From Microbacterium immunditiarum (GTDB taxonomy: Bacteria; Actinomycetota; Actinomycetes; Actinomycetales; Microbacteriaceae): a DNA stretch of 64,000 nt. The notes under the pieces were generated by a model. The model was given only the letters and a program-made list of their open reading frames with translations, did not search any database and was not told the DNA's origin. The DNA lies in contig NZ_JACCBV010000001.1 of the NCBI RefSeq assembly GCF_013409785.1, forward strand, positions 3,162,001 through 3,226,000, written 5' to 3'. Both the position numbers and the translations under genes were made by a program. Shown piece after piece: positions 16,068-24,236 of the stretch (the stretch's first letter is position 1; each line of letters starts with the position of its first letter).

Positions 16068-17090
16068 GTGGACAGTCCCGTCGACCCCGCCCAAGTCTCC
16101 GCGCTCTACGACGACTTCGGCCGTCACTGGGCGCACGGCACGTCGCCGCTCTACGAGGAGTGGTCGCTGGGCATTGCCAGAGACGCCGAGCTGACCGGGC
16201 GGATCGCGCTCCTGTCGCGCCGCCTCCGGCAGCCGAACCTGCTCTTCGCCGCCGCGCGCTGGGTGGGTTCGCCCCTCGCTCCCTTCGCGGACTGGCGCGA
16301 GTGGGTCCGAGCGAACTGGGACCGCGTCCTCCAGATCGCGAGCGAGCGCTCGACGCAGACGAACGAACCCAACCGCTGCGCGACTCTGCTGCCGGTGCTC
16401 TCGCGCATCGACGGTCCGGTCGCGCTGCTCGAGGTCGGCGCCGCCGCGGGGCTCTGCCTCTTCCCCGACCGATACGCGTACGAGTACTCGACGCCGACGA
16501 CCACGCGGCACGTGGAGCCACACGAGGAGTCACTCGTTCGCCTCGCGTGCCGCGTCGACGACGACTCCGTCGTCCCCGAGCACGTGCCCGAGGTCGTGTG
16601 GCGCCGGGGCATCGACCTCGCCCCGATCGACGCGCGCGACCCCGAAGAGGTCGAGTGGCTGGCGACGCTCGTGTGGCCCGGGCCCGACCATGACGCGCGG
16701 GTGACGCGTCTGCGGGCGGCGGCTGCGGTCGCGGCATCCGACCCTCCCGAGATCATCCGCGGCGACCTGCTCGAGACGGTGACGGATGCCGCGGCCGCCG
16801 CCCCGCATGACGCGACGCTCGTCGTGTTCCACAGCGCCGTTCTCCTCTACTTGGAGGCGCCAGGGCGCGAGCGGTTCGCGGGCTTCATGGCCGGGCTCCG
16901 CACGGCGATCGGCCGCCGCGTGGTATGGCTCTCGAACGAGTCGCGCGGCACGCTCCCCGGCGTCGACGCGCGCCTGCCCGGCGGCCTCGACACGTCGCGT
17001 CGCTTCGTCCAGTCCGTGGACGGAGTGCCGATCGCGCTCGCGGGCCAGCACGGCGCGACGTACGAGACGGCGCCGTTCCGGGGACGCTGA
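16068..17090 (+). CDS. DUF2332-family protein
   Basis: 340 residues. Family landmarks: a helical N-terminus (VSALYDDFGRHWAHGTSPLYEEW), the central LLEVGAAAGLCLFPDRYAYEY that looks like a SAM/nucleotide-binding GxG loop, RRGIDLAPIDARDPEEVEWL, and VVFHSAVLLYLEAPGRERF. Homologues are widespread in actinobacteria with no established function; a methyltransferase-like fold is inferred from the glycine loop. It sits between metY and metX but has its own -10 and metY has a terminator, so co-regulation is not evident. Confidence 0.82.
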   Translation: MDSPVDPAQVSALYDDFGRHWAHGTSPLYEEWSLGIARDAELTGRIALLSRRLRQPNLLFAAARWVGSPLAPFADWREWVRANWDRVLQIASERSTQTNEPNRCATLLPVLSRIDGPVALLEVGAAAGLCLFPDRYAYEYSTPTTTRHVEPHEESLVRLACRVDDDSVVPEHVPEVVWRRGIDLAPIDARDPEEVEWLATLVWPGPDHDARVTRLRAAAAVAASDPPEIIRGDLLETVTDAAAAAPHDATLVVFHSAVLLYLEAPGRERFAGFMAGLRTAIGRRVVWLSNESRGTLPGVDARLPGGLDTSRRFVQSVDGVPIALAGQHGATYETAPFRGR

Positions 17091-17137
17091 TCCCGCCGAG
17101 CGGGTGTAATACGACGTCACCTCCCACAGCGGCACGC

Positions 17138-17143
17138 GAGAAT
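17138..17143 (+). promoter_or_regulatory. -10 box, leaderless metX
   Basis: GAGAAT, 6 nt before ATG 17150. Confidence 0.5.
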
Positions 17144-17149
17144 GGTCGG

Positions 17150-18355
17150 ATGGACTGGCAGACCTCCGAAGACACGGTGCCGAGCGCGCCCGTCACGGAG
17201 GCCGACGCGCGTCTGCTGCTCGGGCGTCCGCCCGCGACCGGCGCGTGGCGCGACGGCGACCCGGTCGGCGATCGGCACTTCGCCGCGTTCGGGCCGTTCC
17301 GCACCGAGGGCGGCCGCGAGCTGCCGGGCTACCGCGTCGCGTTCGAGACGTGGGGCGAGCTCAACGCGACGCGCGACAACGCGGTGCTCGTGCTGCACGC
17401 GCTCACGGGTGACAGCCACGTGCGCGGGCCTGCCGGCCCCGGGCATCCGACCGACGGCTGGTGGGGCGACATCGTGGGACCGGGGGCTCCGATCGACACC
17501 GATCGCTGGTTCGTCGTCGCCCCCAACATGCTGGGCGGATGCCAGGGCTCGACCGGCCCCGCGAGCATCGGGCCGGACGGGTACGAGTGGGCATCGCGCT
17601 TCCCGTACCTCACGATCCGCGACCAGGTCGCCGCGCAGGTGCGCCTGGCCGACGCGCTCGGGATCGACGTGTGGGCCGGGGTCATCGGCGGTTCGATGGG
17701 CGGCATGCACGCGATGGAGTGGGCGGTCGGCCACCCCGACCGCGTCGAACGCGTCGGCATCCTCTCGGCACCGCCCATCAACACCGCCGACCAGATCGCA
17801 CTCAACTCGGTGCAGCTGGAGGCGATCCAGATCGACCCGCGCTTCCAGGGCGGCGAATACTACGATGCGGATGCCGGCGACGGACCCCACCGCGGACTCG
17901 CGCTCGCGCGGCGCATGGCGCTGCTGAACTACCGGTCCCCCACCGAGCTCAACCAGCGCTTCCAGCGGTCGTGGCAGTCCAGTGTGAGCCCGCTCGGCCA
18001 CGGCGGACGCTTCGCGGTCGAGTCGTACCTCGACTTCCACGGCAACAAGTTCACGCGCCGGTTCGACGCGAACTCCTACATCACGCTCGTCGAGGCGATG
18101 AACTCGCACGACGTCGGGCGCGATCGCGGTGGAGTCGAGGAGGCGCTCGGACGCGTCACCGCCAAGACCCTCGTGCTCGGCATCGACAGCGATCGCCTGT
18201 TCCCCATCGACGGCCAGCACCGCGTCGCACGCGGCATCCGCACGACCCTCGACGGCGACCGTGCCGTCGTCCTCACGAGCGACTTCGGCCACGACGGGTT
18301 CCTCATCGAGACGGAGGCAGTCGGGCGGCACATCAGGCGCCTCTTCGAGTCGTGA
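17150..18355 (+). CDS. metX: Homoserine O-acetyltransferase
   Basis: 401 residues, alpha/beta-hydrolase-type acyltransferase. Family signatures: HALTGDSHV, WW near GPGHPTDGWWGDIVGPG, NMLGGCQGSTGP, nucleophile GGSMGGM, and the catalytic His in TSDFGHDGFL. It acetylates homoserine from acetyl-CoA, feeding MetY. Whether a given member uses acetyl- or succinyl-CoA cannot be decided by eye, but the actinobacterial context and MetY partner favour acetyl. GAGAAT lies 6 nt before the chosen ATG. It converges on the Nudix gene with a 13-nt gap. Confidence 0.94.
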   Translation: MDWQTSEDTVPSAPVTEADARLLLGRPPATGAWRDGDPVGDRHFAAFGPFRTEGGRELPGYRVAFETWGELNATRDNAVLVLHALTGDSHVRGPAGPGHPTDGWWGDIVGPGAPIDTDRWFVVAPNMLGGCQGSTGPASIGPDGYEWASRFPYLTIRDQVAAQVRLADALGIDVWAGVIGGSMGGMHAMEWAVGHPDRVERVGILSAPPINTADQIALNSVQLEAIQIDPRFQGGEYYDADAGDGPHRGLALARRMALLNYRSPTELNQRFQRSWQSSVSPLGHGGRFAVESYLDFHGNKFTRRFDANSYITLVEAMNSHDVGRDRGGVEEALGRVTAKTLVLGIDSDRLFPIDGQHRVARGIRTTLDGDRAVVLTSDFGHDGFLIETEAVGRHIRRLFES

Positions 18356-18368
18356 CCGTGCGAGGGCG

Positions 18369-19151
18369 TCAGAACGAGCGCTCGTAGATCCAGGGAAGGT
18401 CGCCGATCGACAGGCGGTGACGCGGGCGAGCGCGAGTTTCGGATGCCTCGGCCGCGGAATCCGCGTCGTATTCGGCGTCCTCCTGCCACAGCATGTACGG
18501 CCCCGACGGCGCCCGCCGCGCGAGCGTCTCGTACGAGTGCACGCCGCCGAGGCGCGCCACCGCGAGGAGATCGTCGACGTCGGACTGGCCCGCGAGCTCG
18601 TACAGCGTGACCCACGTCGGCGGATACAGCGTGAGCTCGCCGCGCCCGTGGCGCTCGAGCACATCGGCCGGGCGAGCCCACGTCGCCGACACCGCCTCGT
18701 CGGCGGCGAGCTCGAGGGTCACGTCATCTGGCGCCCGCGTCACGAAGAACCACGTGAGGATGCGCAGCGGCAGCCCCGGAGGGGGGCTCCAGTGCGAGAG
18801 GGGCACGAGCGCGTCGGCGTCGAGCACGAGCCCCGTCTCCTCGAGCGTCTCGCGCACGGCCGCGCGGCGCGCGGCGAGCTCGTCGGTCACGTGCCCAGAC
18901 GCGCCGGCGGCGCGGTCGGATGCCTCGAGCTTGCCGCCCGGGAACACCCACGCGCCGGCGAACGAGCCGCGGTCGGGCCGCTCGATCAGCAGGACCTCAG
19001 GTCCGCGCGGCGCGTCTCGCGCGATCACGACCGTCGCGGCGACCGGCAGCTCCTCAGGCTCGTCGATCGGGCCCTCGCCCGCATCCGGGCTCGCTCCGAT
19101 CGCCTGCGCGAGCGCTTGCTGCACGCGGGATCCGGGAGTCTCTTGGGGCAT
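18369..19151 (-). CDS. Nudix hydrolase with expanded Nudix box (NUDT19-like)
   Basis: 260 residues. The Nudix box is split: PGGKLEASD then, after about 14 extra residues, AAVRETLEETGL (REx2EExG intact). This inserted form resembles the NUDT19/CoA-diphosphatase group and not simple MutT. Before it, VLLIERPDRGSFAGAWVFPGG is classic. It would hydrolyse a nucleoside-diphosphate derivative, possibly a CoA ester; this is inference. TAGGCT 6 nt before the ATG makes it leaderless. Confidence 0.87.
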   Translation of the reverse strand: MPQETPGSRVQQALAQAIGASPDAGEGPIDEPEELPVAATVVIARDAPRGPEVLLIERPDRGSFAGAWVFPGGKLEASDRAAGASGHVTDELAARRAAVRETLEETGLVLDADALVPLSHWSPPPGLPLRILTWFFVTRAPDDVTLELAADEAVSATWARPADVLERHGRGELTLYPPTWVTLYELAGQSDVDDLLAVARLGGVHSYETLARRAPSGPYMLWQEDAEYDADSAAEASETRARPRHRLSIGDLPWIYERSF

Positions 19152-19157
19152 CCGTCC

Positions 19158-19163
19158 AGCCTA
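19158..19163 (-). promoter_or_regulatory. -10 box, leaderless Nudix gene
   Basis: TAGGCT on the minus strand, 6 nt before ATG 19151. Confidence 0.6.
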
Positions 19164-19198
19164 GAGCGCGGGCGGCGGCTCGCCCGCGACAGCGCGAT

Positions 19199-20500
19199 TC
19201 AGGATGAGGGCCCTGTTGTGCGCAGAAGGTGTCCGACCTGATCGAACGGCGGCCGACCGGGGCCGAGCGCCGGCCGCCGCGACGCGGTGTCGTATCCGCC
19301 GACACGGTTGCTCCGCTCAGTGAGTGCGACCAGCCCGAGATGCTCGTCCGCCGTATAGCAGACGAGCTTCCCCTTCTGATCTTTCGTCCTGCCGAGGATT
19401 CCCGCTTCGGCGAGCTCCGTGAGTGCACGGTACGCGGCGCTCGGGGACGTGCCCCATCGCTCGGCTACGCGCTCGACCGTCAGCACCGGCTCGTTCGCGA
19501 GGTTTTGCAGCACCTTCAGCGTCACCGCATCGCTGCGAGGCCTCGCGGGCTTGACACCCCGCGAGGCACGGTACGCGATCAGCCGCTCGACGATCCGCTC
19601 GTCCAGCTCCTCGACCTCGGCGGCGAGCCTCACGGCGTTGCCCGCCGCACGCTCGACGGCACTCGAGAATCCGACGATCCAGTCGTCCACCCGCGGCGGT
19701 ATCTCGCGGTACGCGTCCAGCCCGTCCAGATATGCGTCGGTCTCCCCCGCGAAAACGGTACTGATGGGGATCAGCACGAACCGGAGCGCGTCTGCACGCG
19801 CGAGGACGGTGTGGATCAGCGCTCGCCCTGTCCGGCCGTTCCCGTCGGTGAACGGGTGGATGGTCTCGAACTGCGCATGCGCGATGGCTGCCCGCACGAC
19901 CGGGTTCCCGACGGTGACGGTGACGAATCCGGCGAGGTCTTCGAGCAGACGCCGGACCTCGCTCTCGGGCGGCGGTACGAAGTCGGCGCGCAGCGGGCTG
20001 TATCCCGAGCCCCCGACCCAGTTCTGCTCGGTCCGGATGCCCCCCGCGAGACCGGGTTCGATGATGTGCTGCAGATCCTCGATGTCATTGACGGTGATCG
20101 GTCGGGTGCGGTCCGCGAGCCGCTCGATCGCCCGCTCGGTGGCCCGGACGTTGCCGATGACGTCGAGCGCGACACGAGGCCCCTGCTGCAGCGCCTCCGC
20201 GATCGCCAGCTTCTTCGGGGTCACGCGGTTGCCTTCGATCCAGCTCGATGAGATCGACTCGGATCGGATGAGCAGATGACTCAGGAACCTGCCCCGATCG
20301 CCCAGTCGCTCGTCGGCACGACCGAGCACGACAAGGGCGTCTTCTGCGGCGGTCCGCGCCTCCTCGCCGAGGTGTGGCAGCATCGTCCCCAGTTCGTCGG
20401 GGACGTACGCCCGATATCGGCCCGGCTGGCGATCGCGTCGGCTCAGCCCGAAGCCGGATTCGTCGCCCGGGTTCCACAGGCGCTCCACGTAATGAGCCAT
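19199..20500 (-). CDS. Fic/DOC-family protein (probable AMP-transferase) with N-terminal inhibitory helix
   Basis: 433 residues. Complete Fic motif HPFTDGNGRTGR (215-226). A class II-type inhibitory motif SSWIEGN lies at 85-91 (Ser85, Glu89, Gly90), which blocks ATP in the resting state. DUF4172/Fic_N-like helices precede it, and a C-terminal winged-helix-like region follows (LTVERVAERWGTSPSAAYRALTELAEAGIL, about 352-382). Such proteins adenylylate targets; here no antitoxin gene is adjacent, consistent with built-in inhibition. GGAGG 7 nt before the ATG fixes the start. Upstream DNA is AT-rich and this gene's codon use seems slightly less GC-biased than its neighbours', so recent transfer is possible. 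Confidence 0.9.
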   Translation of the reverse strand: MAHYVERLWNPGDESGFGLSRRDRQPGRYRAYVPDELGTMLPHLGEEARTAAEDALVVLGRADERLGDRGRFLSHLLIRSESISSSWIEGNRVTPKKLAIAEALQQGPRVALDVIGNVRATERAIERLADRTRPITVNDIEDLQHIIEPGLAGGIRTEQNWVGGSGYSPLRADFVPPPESEVRRLLEDLAGFVTVTVGNPVVRAAIAHAQFETIHPFTDGNGRTGRALIHTVLARADALRFVLIPISTVFAGETDAYLDGLDAYREIPPRVDDWIVGFSSAVERAAGNAVRLAAEVEELDERIVERLIAYRASRGVKPARPRSDAVTLKVLQNLANEPVLTVERVAERWGTSPSAAYRALTELAEAGILGRTKDQKGKLVCYTADEHLGLVALTERSNRVGGYDTASRRPALGPGRPPFDQVGHLLRTTGPSS

Positions 20501-20612
20501 CCGACAACCTCCGATGCCTGCGGGCCATCTTCACTCTATCCGGATAAACGCAAAATAACACTGGGCTATTTCTCGCCTATCCGTCTAGATGCACGATGCG
20601 GGCGACGCCGGG
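20501..20612. promoter_or_regulatory. AT-rich upstream region of the fic gene
   Basis: About 60 bases (20530-20590) are markedly AT-richer than anything nearby. They contain the palindrome TATCCGGATA (20537-20548 region) overlapping TAGAGT, a possible -10 for fic on the minus strand, and a second TATCCG copy near 20578. This could be an operator bound by the Fic protein's own winged-helix tail; that is inference. Confidence 0.4.
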
Positions 20613-20933
20613 TTATTCGGCCACCGTGTCGCCCTCCTCGAGCGCGCGCTCGAGCCGCTCGACCTTGCCGTCGAGCTCGCCGGTCCAGCCGGGTCGCATG
20701 TCGGCCTTGAGCACGAGCGAGACGCGCGACCCGAACGGGAGCACGGCATCCGTCGCTCGCCTGACCACATCGAACACCTCGTCCCACTCCCCCTCGATCT
20801 CGGTGAACATCGACGTCGTCCGGTGCGGCAGTCCGGACTCCCGCACGACCCGCACCGCAGCCGCGACCGCGTCGTGCACGGATCCGTCCGCGCGTCCGGT
20901 GCCGCTCGGTGCGACGGAGAAGGCGACGAGCAT
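20613..20933 (-). CDS. MTH1187/YqgV-type thiamine-binding protein (DUF77)
   Basis: 106 residues, a small ferredoxin-like fold protein: MLVAFSVAPSGTG at the start, VRESGLPHRTTSMFTEIEGEWDEVFDVV in the centre, and RVSLVLKADMRPGW near the end. These are the DUF77 hallmarks; family members bind thiamine or HMP-like ligands and some are domains of YkoF. A strong AAGGAGG precedes the ATG by 7 nt. Last gene of an operon with the GT87 and nnrD genes, 17 nt after the GT87 stop. No metabolic link between the three is obvious. Confidence 0.87.
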   Translation of the reverse strand: MLVAFSVAPSGTGRADGSVHDAVAAAVRVVRESGLPHRTTSMFTEIEGEWDEVFDVVRRATDAVLPFGSRVSLVLKADMRPGWTGELDGKVERLERALEEGDTVAE

Positions 20934-20950
20934 GATGGTTCCTCCTTGGG

Positions 20951-22204
20951 TCAGGTTTCGGCGGCCTTCGGCGAGGCCGATGCGGATGCCGCGTCCCGCC
21001 GCTTCATGCCTGGGTGCGTGCGCGTTCGCGCGACCCGCACGACCGCCCAGACGAACAGCACCGCGAGCGCGAGGTTGCGCAGGGTGAGCACGACGGTCGG
21101 AAACGCCGACGCGACGAGCAGCTCGCCGTAGGTCAGGGGGTAGACGATCTGGGTGAGGAGGGCGGTGCCGAGTCCGAGCAGCGCGGGACCCCACCAGTGC
21201 CAGCGGTCGAGCACGAGGCCCAGGGCGAGCGGCGCGATGATCCAGGAGAGGTACTGGGGCGACCCGACCTTGTTGAAGAGGATCATCGCGACGACCGTGG
21301 CCAGGCCGAGCGACGGGAAGAGACCCGCGAAGGTGGCTCCGCGCCACATCTTCACGATTCCCAGCACGAGCACGCCGACCACGGCGATCGCCAGGACCGG
21401 GGTCATCGCGGCGATGACCGTGTCGACCTCGGGTCCGGTCACCTGGAACGTGAGGACGTCGCGGTCGTAGTAGATGAACGAGTCGTCGTACCCGAGGACC
21501 GTGCGCCACACGTAGTAGCCGCTCACCGGCGCTTCGAGCTGCAGTCCCCGATCGGTCTGGCCCGCGACGAAGCCGAGGGCGTTCGCGCCCGCGCCCGCGG
21601 CGAGCACCATCAGCAGGATGACCGCCGACAGCGCGATCGACGTGCCCGCGATCGCGAACCGACGGCGGACCGCGACGACCGCCGACGCCAGCAGCGCGGC
21701 GGGCCACACCTTGATCCACATGCCGACCGTGAGCAGCACGGACGCGAGCGCCGGCCTGCCGAAGAGCCACAGACACGCCGCGAGCGCGAGCGGCGTCGTC
21801 ACGCCCTCGAGCCGGTAGAGGCCGACAGGGCCGAGCAGCGCGATGAAGACGAGCCAGAACCACGCCGCGATCCAGCGGCCACTCGATCTGCCGCGCCCGA
21901 CGAGGGCGGCGAACGCGAGCGCGTCCACGACCGTGACGACGACCGCCCACGCGATCTCATAGCCACCCAGCCACGACATCGCCTTCGCGAGCACCATGGG
22001 CACGAGCGCGAGGTGCGGGTACACCCAGCTCTCGGTGATCCCGACGATGCCCGTGCCTTCGACCGCACGGGTCGACCACGGCTCGTACACGAGGTAGACG
22101 TCGCCCATGGGCTGATTCGGGAGCAGCCATCCGAGAACCGCGACGCCGGCGTGCACGATCGCGAACGCGATCCACAGCACCGCCCGCCTCGACACCCTTG
22201 CCAT
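20951..22204 (-). CDS. Polytopic membrane glycosyltransferase, GT87-like (DUF2029)
   Basis: 417 residues with about ten hydrophobic helices. A periplasmic-side loop after helix 1 reads GWLLPNQPMGDVYLVYEPWS; acidic residues in such loops are catalytic in GT-C enzymes. GYYVWRTVLGYDDSFIYYDRD and NKVGSPQYLSWIIAPLAL resemble the GT87/polyprenyl-phosphomannose-dependent alpha-mannosyltransferases of actinobacteria, which build lipomannan and related glycolipids. The donor and acceptor here are inferred only. The start is uncertain: ATG 22204 gives little ribosome-binding sequence, but it lies 14 nt after the nnrD stop. The C-terminus is Ala/Ser-rich and basic. Confidence 0.82.
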   Translation of the reverse strand: MARVSRRAVLWIAFAIVHAGVAVLGWLLPNQPMGDVYLVYEPWSTRAVEGTGIVGITESWVYPHLALVPMVLAKAMSWLGGYEIAWAVVVTVVDALAFAALVGRGRSSGRWIAAWFWLVFIALLGPVGLYRLEGVTTPLALAACLWLFGRPALASVLLTVGMWIKVWPAALLASAVVAVRRRFAIAGTSIALSAVILLMVLAAGAGANALGFVAGQTDRGLQLEAPVSGYYVWRTVLGYDDSFIYYDRDVLTFQVTGPEVDTVIAAMTPVLAIAVVGVLVLGIVKMWRGATFAGLFPSLGLATVVAMILFNKVGSPQYLSWIIAPLALGLVLDRWHWWGPALLGLGTALLTQIVYPLTYGELLVASAFPTVVLTLRNLALAVLFVWAVVRVARTRTHPGMKRRDAASASASPKAAET

Positions 22205-22218
22205 CCTAGAGACGCGCG

Positions 22219-23085
22219 TCACGCGATCCGTGCGAGCAATTCCGACACGGCGGCGGGCAGCGCCTCGGCGACGTCGAGCGCGGTGATGGGTCCTCCCCCG
22301 GCGCCGCGCGCCTGCGCGGCGGTCGTCGCCGCGCGACCGTGGAGCCACACCCCCGTCGCGGCGAGCTCGCCGAGCTCACCAGCGTGCACGGTGCGGTCCT
22401 GGCCGTCGGCGCCCTTCGCGAGCGAGCCGGCGACGACCGCCCCGATGACTCCCGCGAGCACGTCGCCTGTGCCCGCGGTCGCGAGCCACGGGGTCCCGCT
22501 CGCCACGACCGTCGACCAGCCCGACGGGGTCGCGACGATCGTGCGCGCGCCCTTCAGCACGAGGACGCCGTGGAGCGCCGAGGCGGTGTGGAGAGCGGAT
22601 GCCTCGCGCTCGCGCTCTTCCGCCGGCGGGAGGCCGAGGCGCGACCGAAGCCGGTCGTGCTCTCGATCGTGAGGTGTCACGATGCACGGCGCCGCCGCCC
22701 CGACGGCGTGGTCGAGCGCGCCCGCGTCGACGACGATCGGGACATGGCCGGCGAAGATCTCGCGGATGCCCCGGGGCGTGGCATCCGGCTCGCCCTCGCC
22801 CCCGACGGGTGTGCCGGAGCCGACGACCCACGCCTGCACGCGGCCGTCGACCGTCACGGTCTCCGGGCGCCGCTGCAGCACGAGGGCGCAAGCGAACTCC
22901 GGTCCGAGGTAGCGCACCATGCCGACGCCCGTGCGCCACGCGGCCTCGACGCCGAGCACGGCCGCTCCCGGATACTGGGCGGACCCGGTTCGGAAGCCGA
23001 CGACACCTCGGGAATACTTGTCGTCGCGGTCGGTCGGCCGTCGCAGGTGGCGCGCCGCGTCATCCGCCGTCCATTGGCCGCTCAT
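22219..23085 (-). CDS. nnrD: ADP-dependent NAD(P)H-hydrate dehydratase
   Basis: 288 residues, the dehydratase (CARKD/YjeF C-terminal) domain alone. KYSRGVVGFRTGSAQYPGAAVLGVEAAWRTGVGMVRYL is the family N-terminal block and ATAGTGDVLAGVIGA carries the catalytic Asp and phosphate loop. The epimerase (NnrE) half found fused in E. coli is missing and not seen nearby. It repairs hydrated NAD(P)H using ADP. TAGGGT 6 nt before the ATG: leaderless, and head of a three-gene operon. Confidence 0.9.
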   Translation of the reverse strand: MSGQWTADDAARHLRRPTDRDDKYSRGVVGFRTGSAQYPGAAVLGVEAAWRTGVGMVRYLGPEFACALVLQRRPETVTVDGRVQAWVVGSGTPVGGEGEPDATPRGIREIFAGHVPIVVDAGALDHAVGAAAPCIVTPHDREHDRLRSRLGLPPAEEREREASALHTASALHGVLVLKGARTIVATPSGWSTVVASGTPWLATAGTGDVLAGVIGAVVAGSLAKGADGQDRTVHAGELGELAATGVWLHGRAATTAAQARGAGGGPITALDVAEALPAAVSELLARIA

Positions 23086-23091
23086 GGCGCC

Positions 23092-23097
23092 ACCCTA
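23092..23097 (-). promoter_or_regulatory. -10 box, leaderless nnrD operon
   Basis: TAGGGT on the minus strand, 6 nt before ATG 23085. Confidence 0.6.
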
Positions 23098-23117
23098 CCC
23101 GCAGGACGTTTGGACAC

Positions 23118-24200
23118 ATGAGCATTCTCTTCTCGCCCCTGACCGTCGGCCCGAAGACCGCGCGCAACCGCCTGTGGGTGTCGCCCATGTGTCAGTACAG
23201 CGCGGTCGACGGCATGCCGCAGGAGTGGCACCACACCCACCTCGTGCAGTTCGCGTCCGGCGGAGCGGGCATCGTCATGACGGAGGCGACCGCGGTGTCG
23301 CCTGAGGGGCGCATCTCGCCCGACGACACCGGGATCTGGAGCAACGCGCATCGCGACGCGTGGGTGCCGATCGTGACCGCCATCCGAACCCGCGGAGCTC
23401 TCGCGGGCATGCAGCTCGCCCACGCCGGTCGCAAAGCGTCGACATCGTCCCCGCTCAGCGGACAGCGCGGCACGGTCCCGCGCGCGCAGGGCGGATGGCA
23501 GACGGTCGCGCCCTCGGCGATCCCGTTCGACGGATACGCGACCCCCGTCGCGCTCGATCGCGACGGGATCGACCGCGTCGTCGAGGACTTCGCCGCCGCC
23601 GCGCGGCGCGCCGTCGAGGCCGGCTTCGATGTGCTCGAGATCCACGCGGCGCACGGCTACCTGCTGCACGAGTTCCTCTCCCCGCTCTCCAATCATCGCG
23701 ACGACGAGTACGGCGGATCGCTCGAGAACCGCGCGCGGCTCGTGCTGCGCGTGGTCGGGGCCGTCCGCGACGCCGCTCCCGACGTCGCCCTCTTCGTACG
23801 GTTCTCCGCGTACGACTGGGCCGACGGCGGATTCACCCCCGACGAGACGGCGACGGTCGTGACCTGGGCGTCCGAGCGCGGCGCCGACCTCTTCGACATC
23901 TCCAGCGGCGGGCTCGTCGCCCACCAGCGGCTCGAGACCGGGCCGGGGTACCAGGTGCGGTTCGCCGCCCACGTGCGGCGCGTCGCCGGCGTGCCGGTGA
24001 ACTCCGTCGGGATGATCGACGACGCGGTGCGGGCCGAGGCGATCCTCGCCGCGGGCGACGCCGACGCGGTCATGGCCGGACGCGAGTGGCTGCGCGACCC
24101 GCACTACGCGCTCCGCGCGTCGATCGAGCTCGGCGCCGACATCGACTACTGGCCGGCCCAGTACCTGCGGGCGCGGCCGGCACGCGCGCGCACCGCCTGA
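23118..24200 (+). CDS. Old yellow enzyme-family ene-reductase, YqjM (thermophilic-like) class
   Basis: 360 residues, FMN-dependent TIM barrel. VSPMCQYSAVDG has the Cys that tunes FMN in YqjM-type enzymes; HAGRKAS, FDVLEIHAAHGYLLHEFLSPLSNHRDDEYGGSLENR (substrate-binding HxxH-like and active-site Tyr/Arg region) and AVMAGREWLRDP are all family-typical. It reduces activated C=C bonds with NADPH; the physiological substrate is unknown. GACGTT 7 nt before ATG 23118 may be a leaderless -10. It is divergent from nnrD. Confidence 0.93.
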   Translation: MSILFSPLTVGPKTARNRLWVSPMCQYSAVDGMPQEWHHTHLVQFASGGAGIVMTEATAVSPEGRISPDDTGIWSNAHRDAWVPIVTAIRTRGALAGMQLAHAGRKASTSSPLSGQRGTVPRAQGGWQTVAPSAIPFDGYATPVALDRDGIDRVVEDFAAAARRAVEAGFDVLEIHAAHGYLLHEFLSPLSNHRDDEYGGSLENRARLVLRVVGAVRDAAPDVALFVRFSAYDWADGGFTPDETATVVTWASERGADLFDISSGGLVAHQRLETGPGYQVRFAAHVRRVAGVPVNSVGMIDDAVRAEAILAAGDADAVMAGREWLRDPHYALRASIELGADIDYWPAQYLRARPARARTA

Positions 24201-24217
24201 TCCGGTGGGGTCGGCGG

Positions 24218-24231
24218 GGCATCCGGATGCC
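24218..24231. terminator. Palindrome between convergent OYE and CNNM/CBS genes
   Basis: GGCATCCGGATGCC is a perfect 14-bp palindrome 17 nt after the OYE stop and 6 nt before the opposite stop. It could form a 5-bp hairpin with a CCGG loop on either transcript; weak as a terminator. Confidence 0.4.
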
Positions 24232-24236
24232 TCGGG

